The position numbers and the translations under genes were made by a program. A stretch of 64,000 bases of DNA from Bradyrhizobium sp. CCGB01 (lineage in GTDB: Bacteria > Pseudomonadota > Alphaproteobacteria > Rhizobiales > Xanthobacteraceae), in the NCBI RefSeq assembly GCF_024199795.1, contig NZ_JANADK010000001.1:2604001-2668000 (forward strand). The letters are read 5' to 3'. Below the pieces are notes generated by a model. That model worked only from the letters and a program-made list of their open reading frames with translations. It was not told the DNA's origin and did not search any database. Position 1 is the first letter of the stretch. Each line of letters starts with the position of its first letter. Below, one piece after another: positions 7,820 through 20,681 of this stretch.

Positions 7820-10210
7820 TCAGAACCGGTAGCTCGCCTGAACCTTCACCGTGCGGCCCTGACCGGGCGAGATGTTGTTGTTGCCGTCGGCGGATGCCCA
7901 ATAGCCGCGGTTGAAGATGTTCTCGATCGTGAGCTGCGCGCGCCAGTTGGCGTCGATCGTGGCGTAGACGCCGGCATCGAAGCGCACGAAGCTCGGCAGT
8001 CTCACCGTGTCGTCCGACGACGCAAAGGAATCGCCGAAATAGATGATGCCGAGCGCGGCCGCCCACATCGGCGTGAACTGGTACTTGTTCCACCAGGCGA
8101 ATTGATTGTAGGGCACGAGCTGCACGCGATTGCCCGGCACCACGGTCGCCGAGGTCGCGCTGGTGATCTTCGCATCGGTATAGGCATAGCCGAGCGAGGA
8201 CTGCCATTGCTCGGTGACGTAGCCGACGAGACTCGCCTCGAAGCCGCGCGTCAGCGTGCTGCCGGATGGCAGGAAGAAGCCGGGATTGTTGCCGTCGGCG
8301 ATCGGCTGATTGGTGCGGTTGAGATTGTAGATCGCGGTCGAGAACAGCAGCTTCGGATTGACGTTCCACTTCATGCCGACCTCGGTGTTCTCGAACTTCT
8401 GCGGCTGGAGGATCAGCGTGCCGTCGTTGAGCGAGGAGAACTGGTCGCCGGAGGCAGGCAAATAGGAGATGCTGTAGGCGGTGTAGACCGTCATGCTCTG
8501 CATCGGCTTGAGGATCACGGCCGCCTGGGGTGACACCAGATTGTCGATGCGGTTGCGGTTGATGTTGGTGTTCATGTCCACTGCGGACATCTCGAAGCGG
8601 TCGAACCGCGTGCCTACAATGAGCTGGAGCGCCCGCGAAAACTCGATCGTGTCGCGCAGATAGCCGGACTCGACGTTCAACCGGTACTTGCTGTTGGAAT
8701 CAGGCGTCGTGACGCCGTCGCCATTCACGCCGGTGGCGTGGTGGATGAAGGTCACCGGTCCGAAGTAGGTCGGTGCGAACGGGTTCTGGACGACGGTGTT
8801 GGTGCCGTTCGGGAAGATGCCGGTGTTGCGGATGTCGACGCCGCTCTGGCGGCCGAACTCGGTGCCGAAGCCGAAGGTGTGCGCGATCGGCCCGGTCCAG
8901 CCCTTGTAGGTGAAGTCGGTCTGGTTGAAGACATTGTCGCGGTTGGTCGTGTGCTGGTAAGCGCCGAGATTGACCGCGGTATCGGCCGGGTTCACGGCGC
9001 CCGCGAGCGGCCCGCCGGTCGGATAGACGTTCTGGTAGAACTTCTGGTAGTCGGCCGCCATCGTGCCGTTGCGGACCGACAGTCCGTTCTGGAAATCGTG
9101 TTCGATGATCGCCATGCCGGTCTGCACCGTCGCCTGCGCCGTGTTGAGGCTCGGGCTGCCGAAGAAGGTCTGGAGATTTCCGTTCGGCGCGAACGGCGTC
9201 GTCGGATTGAAGCGGGTGACGCCGCCCGGAAGGCTCTGCGAGGGATTGCCGCGATCGGCGGTGCGGCCGTCGTGGTAATATTCGTAGGAGAGCCTGATCT
9301 TGGTGAAGTCGTCAGGCTTCAGCGTGACGGTCGGATTGACGCCATAGCGTTCGAGATGATTGAAGTCGCGGAACGCATCGCTGCCCTCGTAGAATACGTT
9401 CAGCCGCGCCGCCACGCTCTCGTTGATGGCCTGGCCGGCATCGAGCGAAACGCGGCGGTCGCCCCATGATCCCGTCTGCGCGGTGGCCTGGTAGATGCGG
9501 GTGCCGTCGGCCTCTTTGAGGGTGCGATTGAGCACGCCGCCGCCGGCGCCGCGGCCAAAGGTCAAGGCACTCGGGCCCTTCAGCACCTCGATGCTCTGCG
9601 CGTTGTACAAGTCGCGGAAGTACTGCACGTCATCGCGAAAACCGTTGACGAAGAAGTTCGCGCTGGAATCGACGCCGCGGATAACGAGCTCGTCGCGGTT
9701 GCCTTCGCCCTGGTGGACGGCGACGCTCGGGACGTAGCGGGTCACGTCGGTCAGGCCCTGATAGTTCTGGTCGCGGATCTGCTCATGCGTGATGACGGAC
9801 AGCGATTGCGGGATGTCGACGATCGGCGTGTTGGACTTGGTGGCCACGGAGGTGCTGTTGGCGTAATAGCCGACCGTCCCAGTGCGCGCGTCCTGCGATG
9901 GCGCGAAGGGCACGGGCGCGGCCGTGGTCTCGGGCCGCCGCGCGGTCTGCGTCCGGCGCGTCCGTGCGCCGCTCGACCGGCGCGCGGCCGGCGAAGGATT
10001 GGAGCGGCGCTGCGCTTCCGGCGCGGTCACGGTGACCGACGGAATCGTTACGCCTGGCGCAGGCGAGGATTGTGCGTAGGCCTGCGAGCCGGCGAAGAAC
10101 GCCGCTGATGTCATCAGCGCGGTCAACACGCCTCCGACCCCCGAAACCTTGCGCGTGGAAATGTAGTTCGCGGCAGACAAAAGCTCTCCCGCGGCGGCGA
10201 TGTGGCTCAT
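7820..10210 (-). CDS. TonB-dependent siderophore receptor
   Basis: A 796-residue outer-membrane receptor. ATG at 10210 has the RBS GAGGGAGG; a longer frame to 10396 lacks one. It has a long signal peptide (about 1-47, ending GSQAYA), a Pro/Arg-rich linker, and a plug domain from about residue 125 (DIPQSLSVITHEQIRDQN, TRYVPSV, IRGVDS, IEVLKGPSALTFGRGAGGG). A 22-strand barrel follows, ending in the terminal aromatic of outer-membrane proteins (ASYRF). It imports a ferric siderophore, probably catecholate-like by its similarity to Fiu/FpvA-type receptors, powered by TonB-ExbBD. No iron-box operator was recognised upstream, and no siderophore genes lie nearby. Confidence 0.9.
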   Translation of the reverse strand: MSHIAAAGELLSAANYISTRKVSGVGGVLTALMTSAAFFAGSQAYAQSSPAPGVTIPSVTVTAPEAQRRSNPSPAARRSSGARTRRTQTARRPETTAAPVPFAPSQDARTGTVGYYANSTSVATKSNTPIVDIPQSLSVITHEQIRDQNYQGLTDVTRYVPSVAVHQGEGNRDELVIRGVDSSANFFVNGFRDDVQYFRDLYNAQSIEVLKGPSALTFGRGAGGGVLNRTLKEADGTRIYQATAQTGSWGDRRVSLDAGQAINESVAARLNVFYEGSDAFRDFNHLERYGVNPTVTLKPDDFTKIRLSYEYYHDGRTADRGNPSQSLPGGVTRFNPTTPFAPNGNLQTFFGSPSLNTAQATVQTGMAIIEHDFQNGLSVRNGTMAADYQKFYQNVYPTGGPLAGAVNPADTAVNLGAYQHTTNRDNVFNQTDFTYKGWTGPIAHTFGFGTEFGRQSGVDIRNTGIFPNGTNTVVQNPFAPTYFGPVTFIHHATGVNGDGVTTPDSNSKYRLNVESGYLRDTIEFSRALQLIVGTRFDRFEMSAVDMNTNINRNRIDNLVSPQAAVILKPMQSMTVYTAYSISYLPASGDQFSSLNDGTLILQPQKFENTEVGMKWNVNPKLLFSTAIYNLNRTNQPIADGNNPGFFLPSGSTLTRGFEASLVGYVTEQWQSSLGYAYTDAKITSATSATVVPGNRVQLVPYNQFAWWNKYQFTPMWAAALGIIYFGDSFASSDDTVRLPSFVRFDAGVYATIDANWRAQLTIENIFNRGYWASADGNNNISPGQGRTVKVQASYRF

Positions 10211-10479
10211 CGCGCCCTCCCTCAACTCTGCAAAACTCGCCCGGATTCCCCATTGCGTGGCCGGATGCGGGGCAAGGCGCATCCGTGCACACGAGTCACT
10301 GCGTGCATGAACACGGTGACCGTGCGGCCATTCCGCGCAGCGCGATTTGAATCGTTCGAAACTCGTCGGGTTCCGCGGGCGCAGTGCGGGTAGCACCTGT
10401 GGCGATTACGGAGTTTCCCTGCCGCCCGCGTATGATAGCAACGTGCCCGTCCAGACATCCGACGTCGGCCGGAGCAGAG

Positions 10480-10572
10480 ATGACCACCTTCAACCGCATC
10501 TTCACGACGGAGCGTCTGCTCCAGATCATCGTCATTCTGGCCGCGACGATCGCGATGAAGCTGATGGCCTGA
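10480..10572 (+). CDS. 30-residue membrane miniprotein
   Basis: ATG at 10480 preceded by GGAGCAG encodes MTTFNRIFTTERLLQIIVIL followed by AATIAMKLMA: one hydrophobic helix with a short polar N-terminus. It stops 11 nt before the convergent end of cbbR. A strong RBS supports translation. Function unknown. Confidence 0.5.
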   Translation: MTTFNRIFTTERLLQIIVILAATIAMKLMA

Positions 10573-10583
10573 GCGTCGGCGGG

Positions 10584-11561
10584 CTATTGCGCGCCGAATT
10601 CGGGCACGTCGGGCAGATAGTTCGAGCCCTCGGAGCCCAGGAAATCGAACATTGCCTGTGCCGGCGGCAGCAGCACCTTGTCGCTGCGGCGGATCACGTA
10701 CCACTGCCGGACGATCGGCAGGCCGGCGACGTCGAGCACGATGAGGCGGCCTTCGGCGAGCTCATGCGCCACCGTGTGGGCCGAGATGAAGGCGATGCCG
10801 AGCCCGGCAATGACCGCCTGCTTGATGGTCTCGTTGCTGCTCATCTCCATGCCGATGATCGGCTCGAGATCCGACTTCTGGAACATGCCCTCCATCAGCG
10901 TGCGCGTGCCGGAGCCCGGCTCGCGGGTGAGGAAGGTCTCGTGCACGAGGTCGGTGAGGCTGAGGCCTGAATCCTTCTCCAGCCAGTGCCCCTTGCGCGC
11001 GACGATGATGTGCGGATTGCGCCCGAGCTGACGCACGTCGACGCTGACGTCGGCCGGTGGCCGACCCATCACCGCGAAATCGAGATCGTAGCCGTGCATG
11101 GCCTCGCGGATGTCCTCGCGATTGCCGATGGTGAGCTTGATCTCGATCTTCGGATGCCGCTTCGAGAACGCCGCGATCGCATGCGGCACGAAGTATTTCG
11201 CGGTCGAGACCGCGCCGAGATGCACCGTGCCGCCGGTCCGCCCGGCGAGCAGATCGAGTGCGCCCTGGCAGTCCGTGATGGCGGCCTCGACGCGCTCGGC
11301 GAGCGCCAGCACCTCCCGGCCGGCCTCAGTCAGCAGCATGCCGTCGCCGGTCCGCTGCACGAGCGGCAGGCCGGCGAGGTCCTGAAGCTGCCGGAGCTGC
11401 TGGGTGACCGCCGGCTGGGTCAGGCCGAGCTGGCTCGAGGCCGCGGTGACGCTGCCCTTCGCCGAGAGCGCCGCGAGCGAGCGAAGCTGCCGGATCGTCA
11501 GATGCCGGAGCTGGGCTGCCGCATGGCCGGGGCCATTATAAGAAAAATCTTTGACGGTCAT
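10584..11561 (-). CDS. cbbR: CbbR, LysR-type regulator of the Calvin operon
   Basis: A 325-residue LysR-type regulator. The winged helix is at about residues 19-80 (LRHLTIRQLRSLAALSAKGS then TAASSQLGLTQPAVTQQL), followed by the inducer-binding domain (residues 105-310). It is transcribed divergently from cbbF with about 117 nt between the start codons, the classical arrangement for CbbR, which activates cbb genes in response to Calvin-cycle metabolites such as RuBP or PEP. ATG at 11561 lies within an inverted repeat (11539-11548 with 11573-11582), so CbbR binding may also repress its own gene. A start nearer LRHLTIRQL is possible. Confidence 0.9.
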   Translation of the reverse strand: MTVKDFSYNGPGHAAAQLRHLTIRQLRSLAALSAKGSVTAASSQLGLTQPAVTQQLRQLQDLAGLPLVQRTGDGMLLTEAGREVLALAERVEAAITDCQGALDLLAGRTGGTVHLGAVSTAKYFVPHAIAAFSKRHPKIEIKLTIGNREDIREAMHGYDLDFAVMGRPPADVSVDVRQLGRNPHIIVARKGHWLEKDSGLSLTDLVHETFLTREPGSGTRTLMEGMFQKSDLEPIIGMEMSSNETIKQAVIAGLGIAFISAHTVAHELAEGRLIVLDVAGLPIVRQWYVIRRSDKVLLPPAQAMFDFLGSEGSNYLPDVPEFGAQ

Positions 11562-11600
11562 TATGATTAGAAATTTTCCTTATTAAGCCGCCCCTGTCAA
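11536..11600. promoter_or_regulatory. Probable CbbR-binding region of the cbb operon
   Basis: An AT-rich island in GC-rich DNA, holding an inverted repeat TAAGAAAAAT (11539-11548) and ATTTTCCTTA (11573-11582) with 9 of 10 bases complementary, and several T-N11-A matches typical of LysR regulators. It spans the cbbR start and lies ~80-140 nt upstream of cbbF. Confidence 0.5.
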
Positions 11601-11678
11601 TCTCATCGTGCTGGGACTGACCGCACCGACCTCCCGCGGGGGGGACTGGATGCGGCGCCAGCAAGGGGATGGACGCAG

Positions 11679-12716
11679 ATGACCGGGCAACTCAGGCTGG
11701 ACGACCACCTTCAGCGGTACTCCGAGACCGCACCCCATGCGCTGGCCGTGGCCGCGGCAGTCGATGCCATCGCGGTGGCCGCGATCGAGATCGCCGACCT
11801 CATCGCCACCGGTGATCTCGCGGACGCATCGGGCCTGACCACCGGCCGCAACAGCGACGGCGATCTCCAGCGCGATCTCGACGTGCGGGCGGATGCCATC
11901 CTGCGCCGCTGTCTCGGCAAGCTGCCAATCGCAGCGCTGGCGTCGGAGGAGATGCGCGAGGCGCAAATCGGCGACCGCGAAGCAAAAATCTGTGTTGCGA
12001 TCGATCCGCTCGACGGCTCCTCCAACATCGACATCAACATGACCGTCGGCACGATCTTCTCGATCCTGCCCGCGCCGGATGACCTGTCTCTCGCCTTCCA
12101 TCAGCGCGGCTCGGCGCAGCTTGCCGCGGGGTTCGTCACCTACGGGCCACAGACCTCGCTGGTGCTGACGCTCGGCGACGGCGTCGACATCTTCACGCTC
12201 GACCGCAAGGCGGGCTGCTTCCGCCTCGCGCGCAGCGCCGTGCAGATCTCCGAGACGTGCGAAGAGTTTGCGATCAACGCCTCGAACCGCCGCCACTGGG
12301 ATTCGCCGGTCCGCGCCTTCGTCGACGAATGTCTTGCCGGCGTCGAAGGGCCCGCCAACCACAATTTCAACATGCGCTGGATCGGCTCGCTGGTCGCGGA
12401 CGCCTATCGCATCCTCACTCGCAGCGGTGTGTTCCTCTATCCGTCGGACGCGCGCCCCGGCTACGGCGACGGGCGCCTGCGCCTGACCTACGAGGCCCAC
12501 CCGATGGCGATGATCGTCGAACAGGCAGGCGGCTCGGCTTCGACTGGACGTGAGCGCATCCTCGACCTCTCGGCGCAAAGCCTGCACCAGCGCGTGCCGC
12601 TGATCATGGGCTCGAGCAACGAGGTGCGGCGCGTCGAGGAATTGCACTGCGATCCGCTGCTTGTCGCAAGCGTCTCCGCACCGCTGTTCGCGCGGCGCGG
12701 CTTCTTCCGGCTGTGA
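11679..12716 (+). CDS. cbbF: Fructose-1,6-bisphosphatase class I
   Basis: 345 residues. It hydrolyses fructose 1,6-bisphosphate (and in such operons often sedoheptulose 1,7-bisphosphate) to the monophosphate, a regeneration step of the Calvin cycle in the cytoplasm. The metal-binding signature [13 protein letters not shown] near residues 106-118, the upstream ASEE metal ligands, and the sugar-binding segment [17 protein letters not shown] support class I. It is the first gene of the operon, divergent from cbbR, and ends 12 nt before cbbP. Confidence 0.95.
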   Translation: MTGQLRLDDHLQRYSETAPHALAVAAAVDAIAVAAIEIADLIATGDLADASGLTTGRNSDGDLQRDLDVRADAILRRCLGKLPIAALASEEMREAQIGDREAKICVAIDPLDGSSNIDINMTVGTIFSILPAPDDLSLAFHQRGSAQLAAGFVTYGPQTSLVLTLGDGVDIFTLDRKAGCFRLARSAVQISETCEEFAINASNRRHWDSPVRAFVDECLAGVEGPANHNFNMRWIGSLVADAYRILTRSGVFLYPSDARPGYGDGRLRLTYEAHPMAMIVEQAGGSASTGRERILDLSAQSLHQRVPLIMGSSNEVRRVEELHCDPLLVASVSAPLFARRGFFRL

Positions 12717-12728
12717 GCGAGGCATTCC

Positions 12729-13604
12729 ATGTCCAGGAAGCATCCGATCATCTCCATCACCGGCTCCTCCGGCGCCGGCACCACCTCGGTCAAGAAGACC
12801 TTCGAGCAGATCTTCTTCCGCGAGAAGGTCAACGCCGTCTACATCGAGGGCGACGCCTTCCATCGCTATGACCGCGCCGAGATGCGCACGCAGATGGCGA
12901 AGGAGGCCGACCGCGGCAACAAGCACTTCAGTCATTTCAGCCCCGAGACCAACCTGTTCGAGGAGCTAGAGCGGGCCTTCCGCGACTATGGCGAGACCGG
13001 CACCGCGACGACGCGGCACTATGTCCACGACGCCGAGGAGTCCGCATTGCACGGCGCGGCTCCTGGCACCTTCACCGAATGGGAACGGCTGCCGGAAAAC
13101 TCGGACCTGCTGTTCTACGAGGGCCTGCACGGCGCCGTCGTCACCGACAAGGTCAATGTCGCGCGCTACGCCGATCTCAAGATCGGCGTCGTGCCGGTCA
13201 TCAATCTCGAATGGATCCAGAAGCTGCACCGCGACCGCAGCGCGCGCGGCTATTCGACCGAGGCCGTCACCGACACCATCCTGCGGCGGATGCCCGACTA
13301 CATCCACTACATCTGCCCGCAATTCACCGAGACCGACATCAACTTCCAGCGCGTGCCGACGGTGGACACGTCCAATCCGTTCATCGCGCGCTGGATCCCG
13401 ACGCCGGACGAATCGATGGTCGTGATCCGCTTCAAGAACCCGCGCGGCATCGACTTCCCCTATCTGCTCTCGATGCTGCCGCACAGTTTCATGTCACGCG
13501 CGAATTCGATCGTGTGTCCCGGAGCCAAGCTGGATCTGGCGATGCAGCTCATTCTGACACCGCTGATCATGCAGCTGATCGAGCGCAAACGCAGCTTGAA
13601 GTGA
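12729..13604 (+). CDS. cbbP: Phosphoribulokinase
   Basis: 291 residues, the usual length of the proteobacterial enzyme. It phosphorylates ribulose 5-phosphate with ATP to make RuBP, the RuBisCO substrate. The P-loop GSSGAGTTS is at residues 12-20; the substrate segment [13 protein letters not shown] and the [14 protein letters not shown] segment are characteristic, and YEGLHG is present. It is likely an octameric, NADH-activated bacterial form rather than the plant form. It sits between cbbF and cbbT. Confidence 0.96.
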   Translation: MSRKHPIISITGSSGAGTTSVKKTFEQIFFREKVNAVYIEGDAFHRYDRAEMRTQMAKEADRGNKHFSHFSPETNLFEELERAFRDYGETGTATTRHYVHDAEESALHGAAPGTFTEWERLPENSDLLFYEGLHGAVVTDKVNVARYADLKIGVVPVINLEWIQKLHRDRSARGYSTEAVTDTILRRMPDYIHYICPQFTETDINFQRVPTVDTSNPFIARWIPTPDESMVVIRFKNPRGIDFPYLLSMLPHSFMSRANSIVCPGAKLDLAMQLILTPLIMQLIERKRSLK

Positions 13605-13620
13605 ACAAGGAGAGAATCCG

Positions 13621-15639
13621 ATGAATATCTCCGTCCATGCTGAAGCCGACCTCTATGCCGTCGCGCATAGCGATCTCGCCAATGCTGTCCGCTTCCTCGC
13701 GGTCGACGCCATCGAGACCTCGCAATCGGGCCACCCCGGCCTGCCTATGGGGATGGCCGACGTCGCGACCGTGCTGTTCTCGCGCTTCCTGAAGTTCGAC
13801 TCGGCGCATCCGAACTGGCCGGATCGCGACCGGTTTGTGCTCTCGGCCGGCCACGGCTCGATGCTGCTCTATGCGCTGCTGCATCTCACCGGCGGCGATG
13901 TCAGCCTCGACGACATCAAGGCCTTCAGGCAATGGGGCTCGAAGACGCCGGGACATCCGGAATACGGCCACACGCCGGGTGTCGAGACCACCACGGGCCC
14001 GCTGGGGCAGGGGATTGCGACGGCTGTCGGCATGGCGCTCGCCGAGCGCATGGCCAATGCACGGCATGGCGACGGCCTCGTCGATCACTTCACTTATGTG
14101 ATCGCCGGTGACGGCTGCCTGATGGAGGGCATCAGCCAGGAGGCGATCTCGCTCGCGGGCCACCTCCAGCTCGGTCGGCTGATCGTGCTGTTCGACGACA
14201 ACGGCATCTCCATCGACGGCCCGACCTCGCTTGCGACATCGGACGACCAGCTCGCGCGCTTCGCCGCCTCCGGCTGGTCGGTCCGCCGGGTCGACGGGCA
14301 CGATGCCGAAGCCGTTGCGCAGGCGATTGCCGAAGAGCGCGAGAGCGCAAAGCCATCACTGATCGCCTGCCGCACCATCATCGGTTATGGCGCGCCGGAC
14401 CGCCAGGGCACCGAAAAGGCGCATGGCGCGCCGCTCGGCACCGAGCAGACGGCGGCGGCGCGCCGGACCCTTGGCTGGGACTATCAGCCCTTCGTGGTGC
14501 CTGTCACGATCATGAAGGCTTGGCGGATGATCGGACAGCGTGGGCAGGTCGAGCGTCTCGCCTGGCTCGACCGCTATGAATGCGCGACGCCCGAGCAGCG
14601 CGACCTCTTCATCGAGGGCAAGGCGGTTGCCCTGCCGGACGCCTATGCCCAGGCGGCGGCGAAATTGCGCGAGCGCTTTGCCACCGAGCGTCCGAAGCTC
14701 GCGACGCGGCAGGCCTCGCAACAGGTGCTCGACGGCATCGCCGGGACCATTCCCGGATTTGTCGGCGGCTCGGCGGACCTGACCCATTCGAACCTGACGC
14801 ATGCCAAGGTGCAGTCCCCGGTCAAGCGCGACGCATTCGCCGGCGACTACATCCATTACGGCATCCGTGAGCACGGCATGGCAGCGGCGATGAACGGCCT
14901 CGCGCTGCACGGTGGGTTCATTCCCTATGGCGGCACGTTCCTCGCCTTCTCCGACTACAGCCGGCCGGCGATCCGCCTTGCGGCTCTGATGCGGCTGCGC
15001 GTCATCCATGTGATGACCCACGACTCCATTGGCCTCGGCGAGGACGGTCCGACGCACCAGCCGGTCGAGCATCTCGCGGCGCTCCGCGTCATTCCGAACT
15101 TGCTCGTGTTTCGCCCGGCCGATGCGGTCGAGACGCTGGAATCCTGGGACTGCGCGCTCAAGGCCGAGGATCGCCCCTCCGTGCTCTGCCTGTCGCGTCA
15201 GGCGCTGCCGACATTCCGCAGCGACGTGCGCGGCAGGAACCGTGTCGCGCGCGGCGCCTATCTCATCGTCTCGCCGGACGGTGGTCGCGACGTCACGTTG
15301 ATGGCGACCGGCTCGGAAGTCTCGATCGCGCTGGAAGCCGCCCGCCTGCTCGCAGCCGAGCACGTCCGCGCGGCCGTGGTGTCCGCGCCGTGCTTCGCGC
15401 TGTTCGAGGAGCAGCCGGAGGACTACCGCGCCGCCGTGCTCGGCACTGCGCCGCGCGTCGGGATCGAGGCCGCCATCGCCGGCGATTGGCATCGCTGGAT
15501 CGGTGCTGACGGCGAATTCGTCGGCATGCGCGGCTTTGGCGCCTCGGCACCGGCGCCGGTGCTCTACCGCGAATTTGGCATCACGTCGCAAAGCGTTGCG
15601 GAAGCCGCCCGCCGGGCGATTGCCCGCAAGAGACAATAA
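13621..15639 (+). CDS. cbbT: Transketolase
   Basis: 672 residues, ThDP-dependent. It transfers two-carbon units among sugar phosphates in the regenerative part of the Calvin cycle. The ThDP/metal motif [13 protein letters not shown] starts at residue 163. The N-terminal SGHPGLPMG, the pyrimidine-domain motif [18 protein letters not shown] and the phosphate-binding [20 protein letters not shown] are all intact. It starts 16 nt after cbbP and ends 12 nt before cbbA, consistent with one operon. A separate housekeeping transketolase probably exists elsewhere. Confidence 0.96.
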   Translation: MNISVHAEADLYAVAHSDLANAVRFLAVDAIETSQSGHPGLPMGMADVATVLFSRFLKFDSAHPNWPDRDRFVLSAGHGSMLLYALLHLTGGDVSLDDIKAFRQWGSKTPGHPEYGHTPGVETTTGPLGQGIATAVGMALAERMANARHGDGLVDHFTYVIAGDGCLMEGISQEAISLAGHLQLGRLIVLFDDNGISIDGPTSLATSDDQLARFAASGWSVRRVDGHDAEAVAQAIAEERESAKPSLIACRTIIGYGAPDRQGTEKAHGAPLGTEQTAAARRTLGWDYQPFVVPVTIMKAWRMIGQRGQVERLAWLDRYECATPEQRDLFIEGKAVALPDAYAQAAAKLRERFATERPKLATRQASQQVLDGIAGTIPGFVGGSADLTHSNLTHAKVQSPVKRDAFAGDYIHYGIREHGMAAAMNGLALHGGFIPYGGTFLAFSDYSRPAIRLAALMRLRVIHVMTHDSIGLGEDGPTHQPVEHLAALRVIPNLLVFRPADAVETLESWDCALKAEDRPSVLCLSRQALPTFRSDVRGRNRVARGAYLIVSPDGGRDVTLMATGSEVSIALEAARLLAAEHVRAAVVSAPCFALFEEQPEDYRAAVLGTAPRVGIEAAIAGDWHRWIGADGEFVGMRGFGASAPAPVLYREFGITSQSVAEAARRAIARKRQ

Positions 15640-15651
15640 GGAGGACTATTC

Positions 15652-18229
<2,578 letters not shown>

Positions 18230-18240
18230 GGAGATGAGAC

Positions 18241-18648
18241 ATGAAACTGACCCAGGGCTGCTTCTCGTTCCTGCCTGATCTGACCGACGACCAGATCTAT
18301 AAGCAGGTGCAGTATTGCCTGACCAACGGCTGGGCGGTGAATATCGAGTTCACCGACGATCCGCATCCGCGCAGCACCTATTGGGAGATGTGGGGCCTGC
18401 CGATGTTCGACCTCCAGGACGCCGCCGGCGTGATGATGGAGCTCGCCGAATGCCGCAGGGTCTATGGCGACCGCTACATCCGCGTCAGTGGTTTCGATTC
18501 CAGCCATGGCTGGGAATCGGTGCGGATCTCGTTCCTCGTTAACCGCCCGCCGCAGGAAGCCGAGTTCGAGCTGGTGCGGCAGGAGGTGGGCGGACGGGCG
18601 ATCCGCTACACCACCGTGCGCCGGCCGGCCGCGCACGCGTCGACCTAG
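18241..18648 (+). CDS. cbbS: RuBisCO small subunit
   Basis: 135 residues, the length of red-type small subunits that carry a C-terminal hairpin extension (residues ~112-135). The start MKLTQGCFSFLPDLTDDQI and the YWEMWGLPMFDL motif are diagnostic. It caps the L8 core. A hairpin with a T-run follows the stop at 18664-18686, which may set the amount of cbbLS relative to cbbXE. Confidence 0.96.
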   Translation: MKLTQGCFSFLPDLTDDQIYKQVQYCLTNGWAVNIEFTDDPHPRSTYWEMWGLPMFDLQDAAGVMMELAECRRVYGDRYIRVSGFDSSHGWESVRISFLVNRPPQEAEFELVRQEVGGRAIRYTTVRRPAAHAST

Positions 18649-18663
18649 TCATTCTCCTCCGCG

Positions 18664-18686
18664 CGGAGCACTCCCTGCTCCGTTTT
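18664..18686 (+). terminator. Terminator-like hairpin between cbbS and cbbX
   Basis: Seven-bp stem CGGAGCA/TGCTCCG with a 5-nt loop, followed directly by TTTTCC. It lies 16 nt after the cbbS stop within an otherwise continuous operon, so partial termination or 3'-end protection of the cbbLS message is likely. Confidence 0.55.
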
Positions 18687-18747
18687 CCTTGGCGGACCAC
18701 TGCTTCGCCGCTCCCCCCGCGGCGAAGCTCTTTTCTTCGAGGTGCCC

Positions 18748-19683
18748 ATGCTGGATGTTCCCCACGCGACCACTACTGAAAGCAGCGAGACCAGTTTCGA
18801 TCTCCGCAAGGAGGCCGAGGCGGCCGGGATCACCGACACGCTGCAACAGCTCGAGCAGGAGCTGATCGGCCTGAAGCCGGTCAAGAACCGCGTGCGCCAG
18901 ATCGCATCGCTGCTGCTGATCGAGCGCATCCGCCAGCGTGCGGGGTTGGCCTCAGCGCCGCCGACGCTGCACATGTCGTTCACCGGCAATCCCGGTACCG
19001 GAAAGACCACCGTGGCGCTGCGTATGGCAAAGATCCTGCACGGCCTCGGCTTCGTGCGGCGCGGGCAGGTGATCTCGGTGACGCGCGACGATCTCGTCGG
19101 CCAATATATCGGCCACACCGCGCCGAAGACGAAAGAGATATTGAAGAAGGCGATGGGCGGCGTGCTGTTCATCGACGAGGCCTATTATCTGCATCGCCCC
19201 GACAACGAGCGCGATTACGGCCAGGAGGCGATCGAGATCCTGCTCCAGGTGATGGAGAACCAGCGTGAGGACCTCGTCGTGATCCTCGCCGGCTATGGCG
19301 AGCGGATGACGAGCTTCTTTGCGTCCAACCCGGGCTTCCGTTCACGCATCGCCCATCACATCGAATTTCCGGATTATGCGGAAGCCGAGCTGCTTGTCAT
19401 CGCCGAGCTGATGCTGAAGGAGCGGGGCTATCGCTTCTCGGCCGCCGCGCGCGAGGCGTTCGAGAAATACATCGCGCTGCGCCGGACCCAGCCGTTCTTC
19501 TCCAATGCGCGCTCGATCCGCAATGCGGTCGATCGTATCCGCCTCAGGCAGGCTGATCGCCTCGTGTCCGATCTCAACCGTATGCTCGATGTCGCCGATC
19601 TCGAAACGATCGATCCGGCGGATGTCCTTGCGAGCCGCGTCTTCAGCGGTGGTGCGGACGCGCAGGGGAGTGCGAAGCCATGA
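18748..19683 (+). CDS. cbbX: CbbX, red-type RuBisCO activase
   Basis: 311 residues, AAA+ ATPase. It pulls the RuBisCO large-subunit C-terminus to release inhibitory sugar phosphates and is activated by RuBP. Walker A GNPGTGKT is at residues 80-87 and Walker B is [11 protein letters not shown]; an arginine-finger region GFRSRIAHH follows. ATG at 18748 is preferred to the in-frame GTG at 18742 because GAGG lies 5 nt before it. Its last four bases overlap the cbbE start (ATGA). Confidence 0.95.
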   Translation: MLDVPHATTTESSETSFDLRKEAEAAGITDTLQQLEQELIGLKPVKNRVRQIASLLLIERIRQRAGLASAPPTLHMSFTGNPGTGKTTVALRMAKILHGLGFVRRGQVISVTRDDLVGQYIGHTAPKTKEILKKAMGGVLFIDEAYYLHRPDNERDYGQEAIEILLQVMENQREDLVVILAGYGERMTSFFASNPGFRSRIAHHIEFPDYAEAELLVIAELMLKERGYRFSAAAREAFEKYIALRRTQPFFSNARSIRNAVDRIRLRQADRLVSDLNRMLDVADLETIDPADVLASRVFSGGADAQGSAKP

Positions 19684-20417
19684 CGAGAGAAATCCTCATC
19701 GCGCCCTCGATCCTGGCCGCCGATTTCGCGCGCCTCGGCGAGGAGGTCACGGCTGTTGATGCTGCCGGCGCCGACTGGATCCACTGCGACGTCATGGACG
19801 GACACTTCGTGCCGAACATCAGTTATGGCGCCGACGTCATCAAGGCGGTCCGGCCGGCGACGTCGAAGATCTTTGACGTGCATCTGATGATCGCGCCGGC
19901 CGATCCCTATCTGGAGGCGTTCGCAAAGGCAGGCGCCGACGTCATCACCGTTCATGCCGAAGCGGGCCCGCATCTCGACCGCTCGCTCCAGGCCATCCGC
20001 GCACTCGGCAAGAAGGCCGGTGTCAGCCTGTGTCCGGCTACTCCGGAAGCTGCGATCGAATACGTGCTTGACCGGCTCGACCTCGTGCTGGTGATGACGG
20101 TCAATCCCGGCTTCGGCGGCCAGTCCTTCCTCGACTCCCAGATCGAGAAGATCAGGCGCGTTCGAGGCATGATCGGCGACCGGCCGATCCGGCTCGAGGT
20201 CGATGGCGGCATTACGCGCGACAATGCCGCCGCTGTGGCTGCCGCGGGCGCCGACACCCTCGTGGCAGGTTCGGCCGTGTTCCGCGGCAAGAGCAGCGCC
20301 GATTATGCAGGCAACATCGCCGCCATCCGCGCGGCCGCGGAAGCCGGCAGGGTTCCGAAGCTGCAACATGGTTCAGCGCAAACGATGCGAGCCGGCGAGA
20401 CCGCGCTCGTCCGGTAG
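19680..20417 (+). CDS. cbbE: Ribulose-phosphate 3-epimerase
   Basis: 245 residues, a TIM barrel that interconverts ribulose and xylulose 5-phosphates. The N-terminus APSILAADF, the motif [14 protein letters not shown] with its metal ligands, the [10 protein letters not shown] loop and DGGI are intact. It overlaps cbbX by 4 bp and is the last clear gene of the cbb operon. The C-terminus carries ~20 residues beyond the usual ~225, of no known role. Confidence 0.95.
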   Translation: MTREILIAPSILAADFARLGEEVTAVDAAGADWIHCDVMDGHFVPNISYGADVIKAVRPATSKIFDVHLMIAPADPYLEAFAKAGADVITVHAEAGPHLDRSLQAIRALGKKAGVSLCPATPEAAIEYVLDRLDLVLVMTVNPGFGGQSFLDSQIEKIRRVRGMIGDRPIRLEVDGGITRDNAAAVAAAGADTLVAGSAVFRGKSSADYAGNIAAIRAAAEAGRVPKLQHGSAQTMRAGETALVR

Positions 20418-20681
20418 AATACGACAAAAGGCGCGGCGGGAGCCGGCGTCGGCTGGTTGTGCCAGGGTGTGCCACTTTCTCCGGGGTTCCACTGATAATG
20501 CTGAAAAAAGCGATCAGCTCCTTCAGGCCGGGGTAACCAACGCGTCCGAGACGAAGGTTCGATTAACGACCACGCAATGCTGTGCCTCTCAATCTGCGGT
20601 TTAGCAACGCTGAGAGAGCGCGGGGATGCGGATCGAAGACATCTGCGGGCATGAGGCCCGCACGCGGCGTGGAGCGATGGC

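Noticed and set aside
11583..12935. 450-codon antisense frame over cbbF
   Set aside because: Runs across two clear Calvin-cycle genes, with no recognisable domain; a GC-driven shadow frame.
20418..20680. Terminator after cbbE
   Set aside because: GC-rich inverted words occur, but no stem is followed by a T-run.
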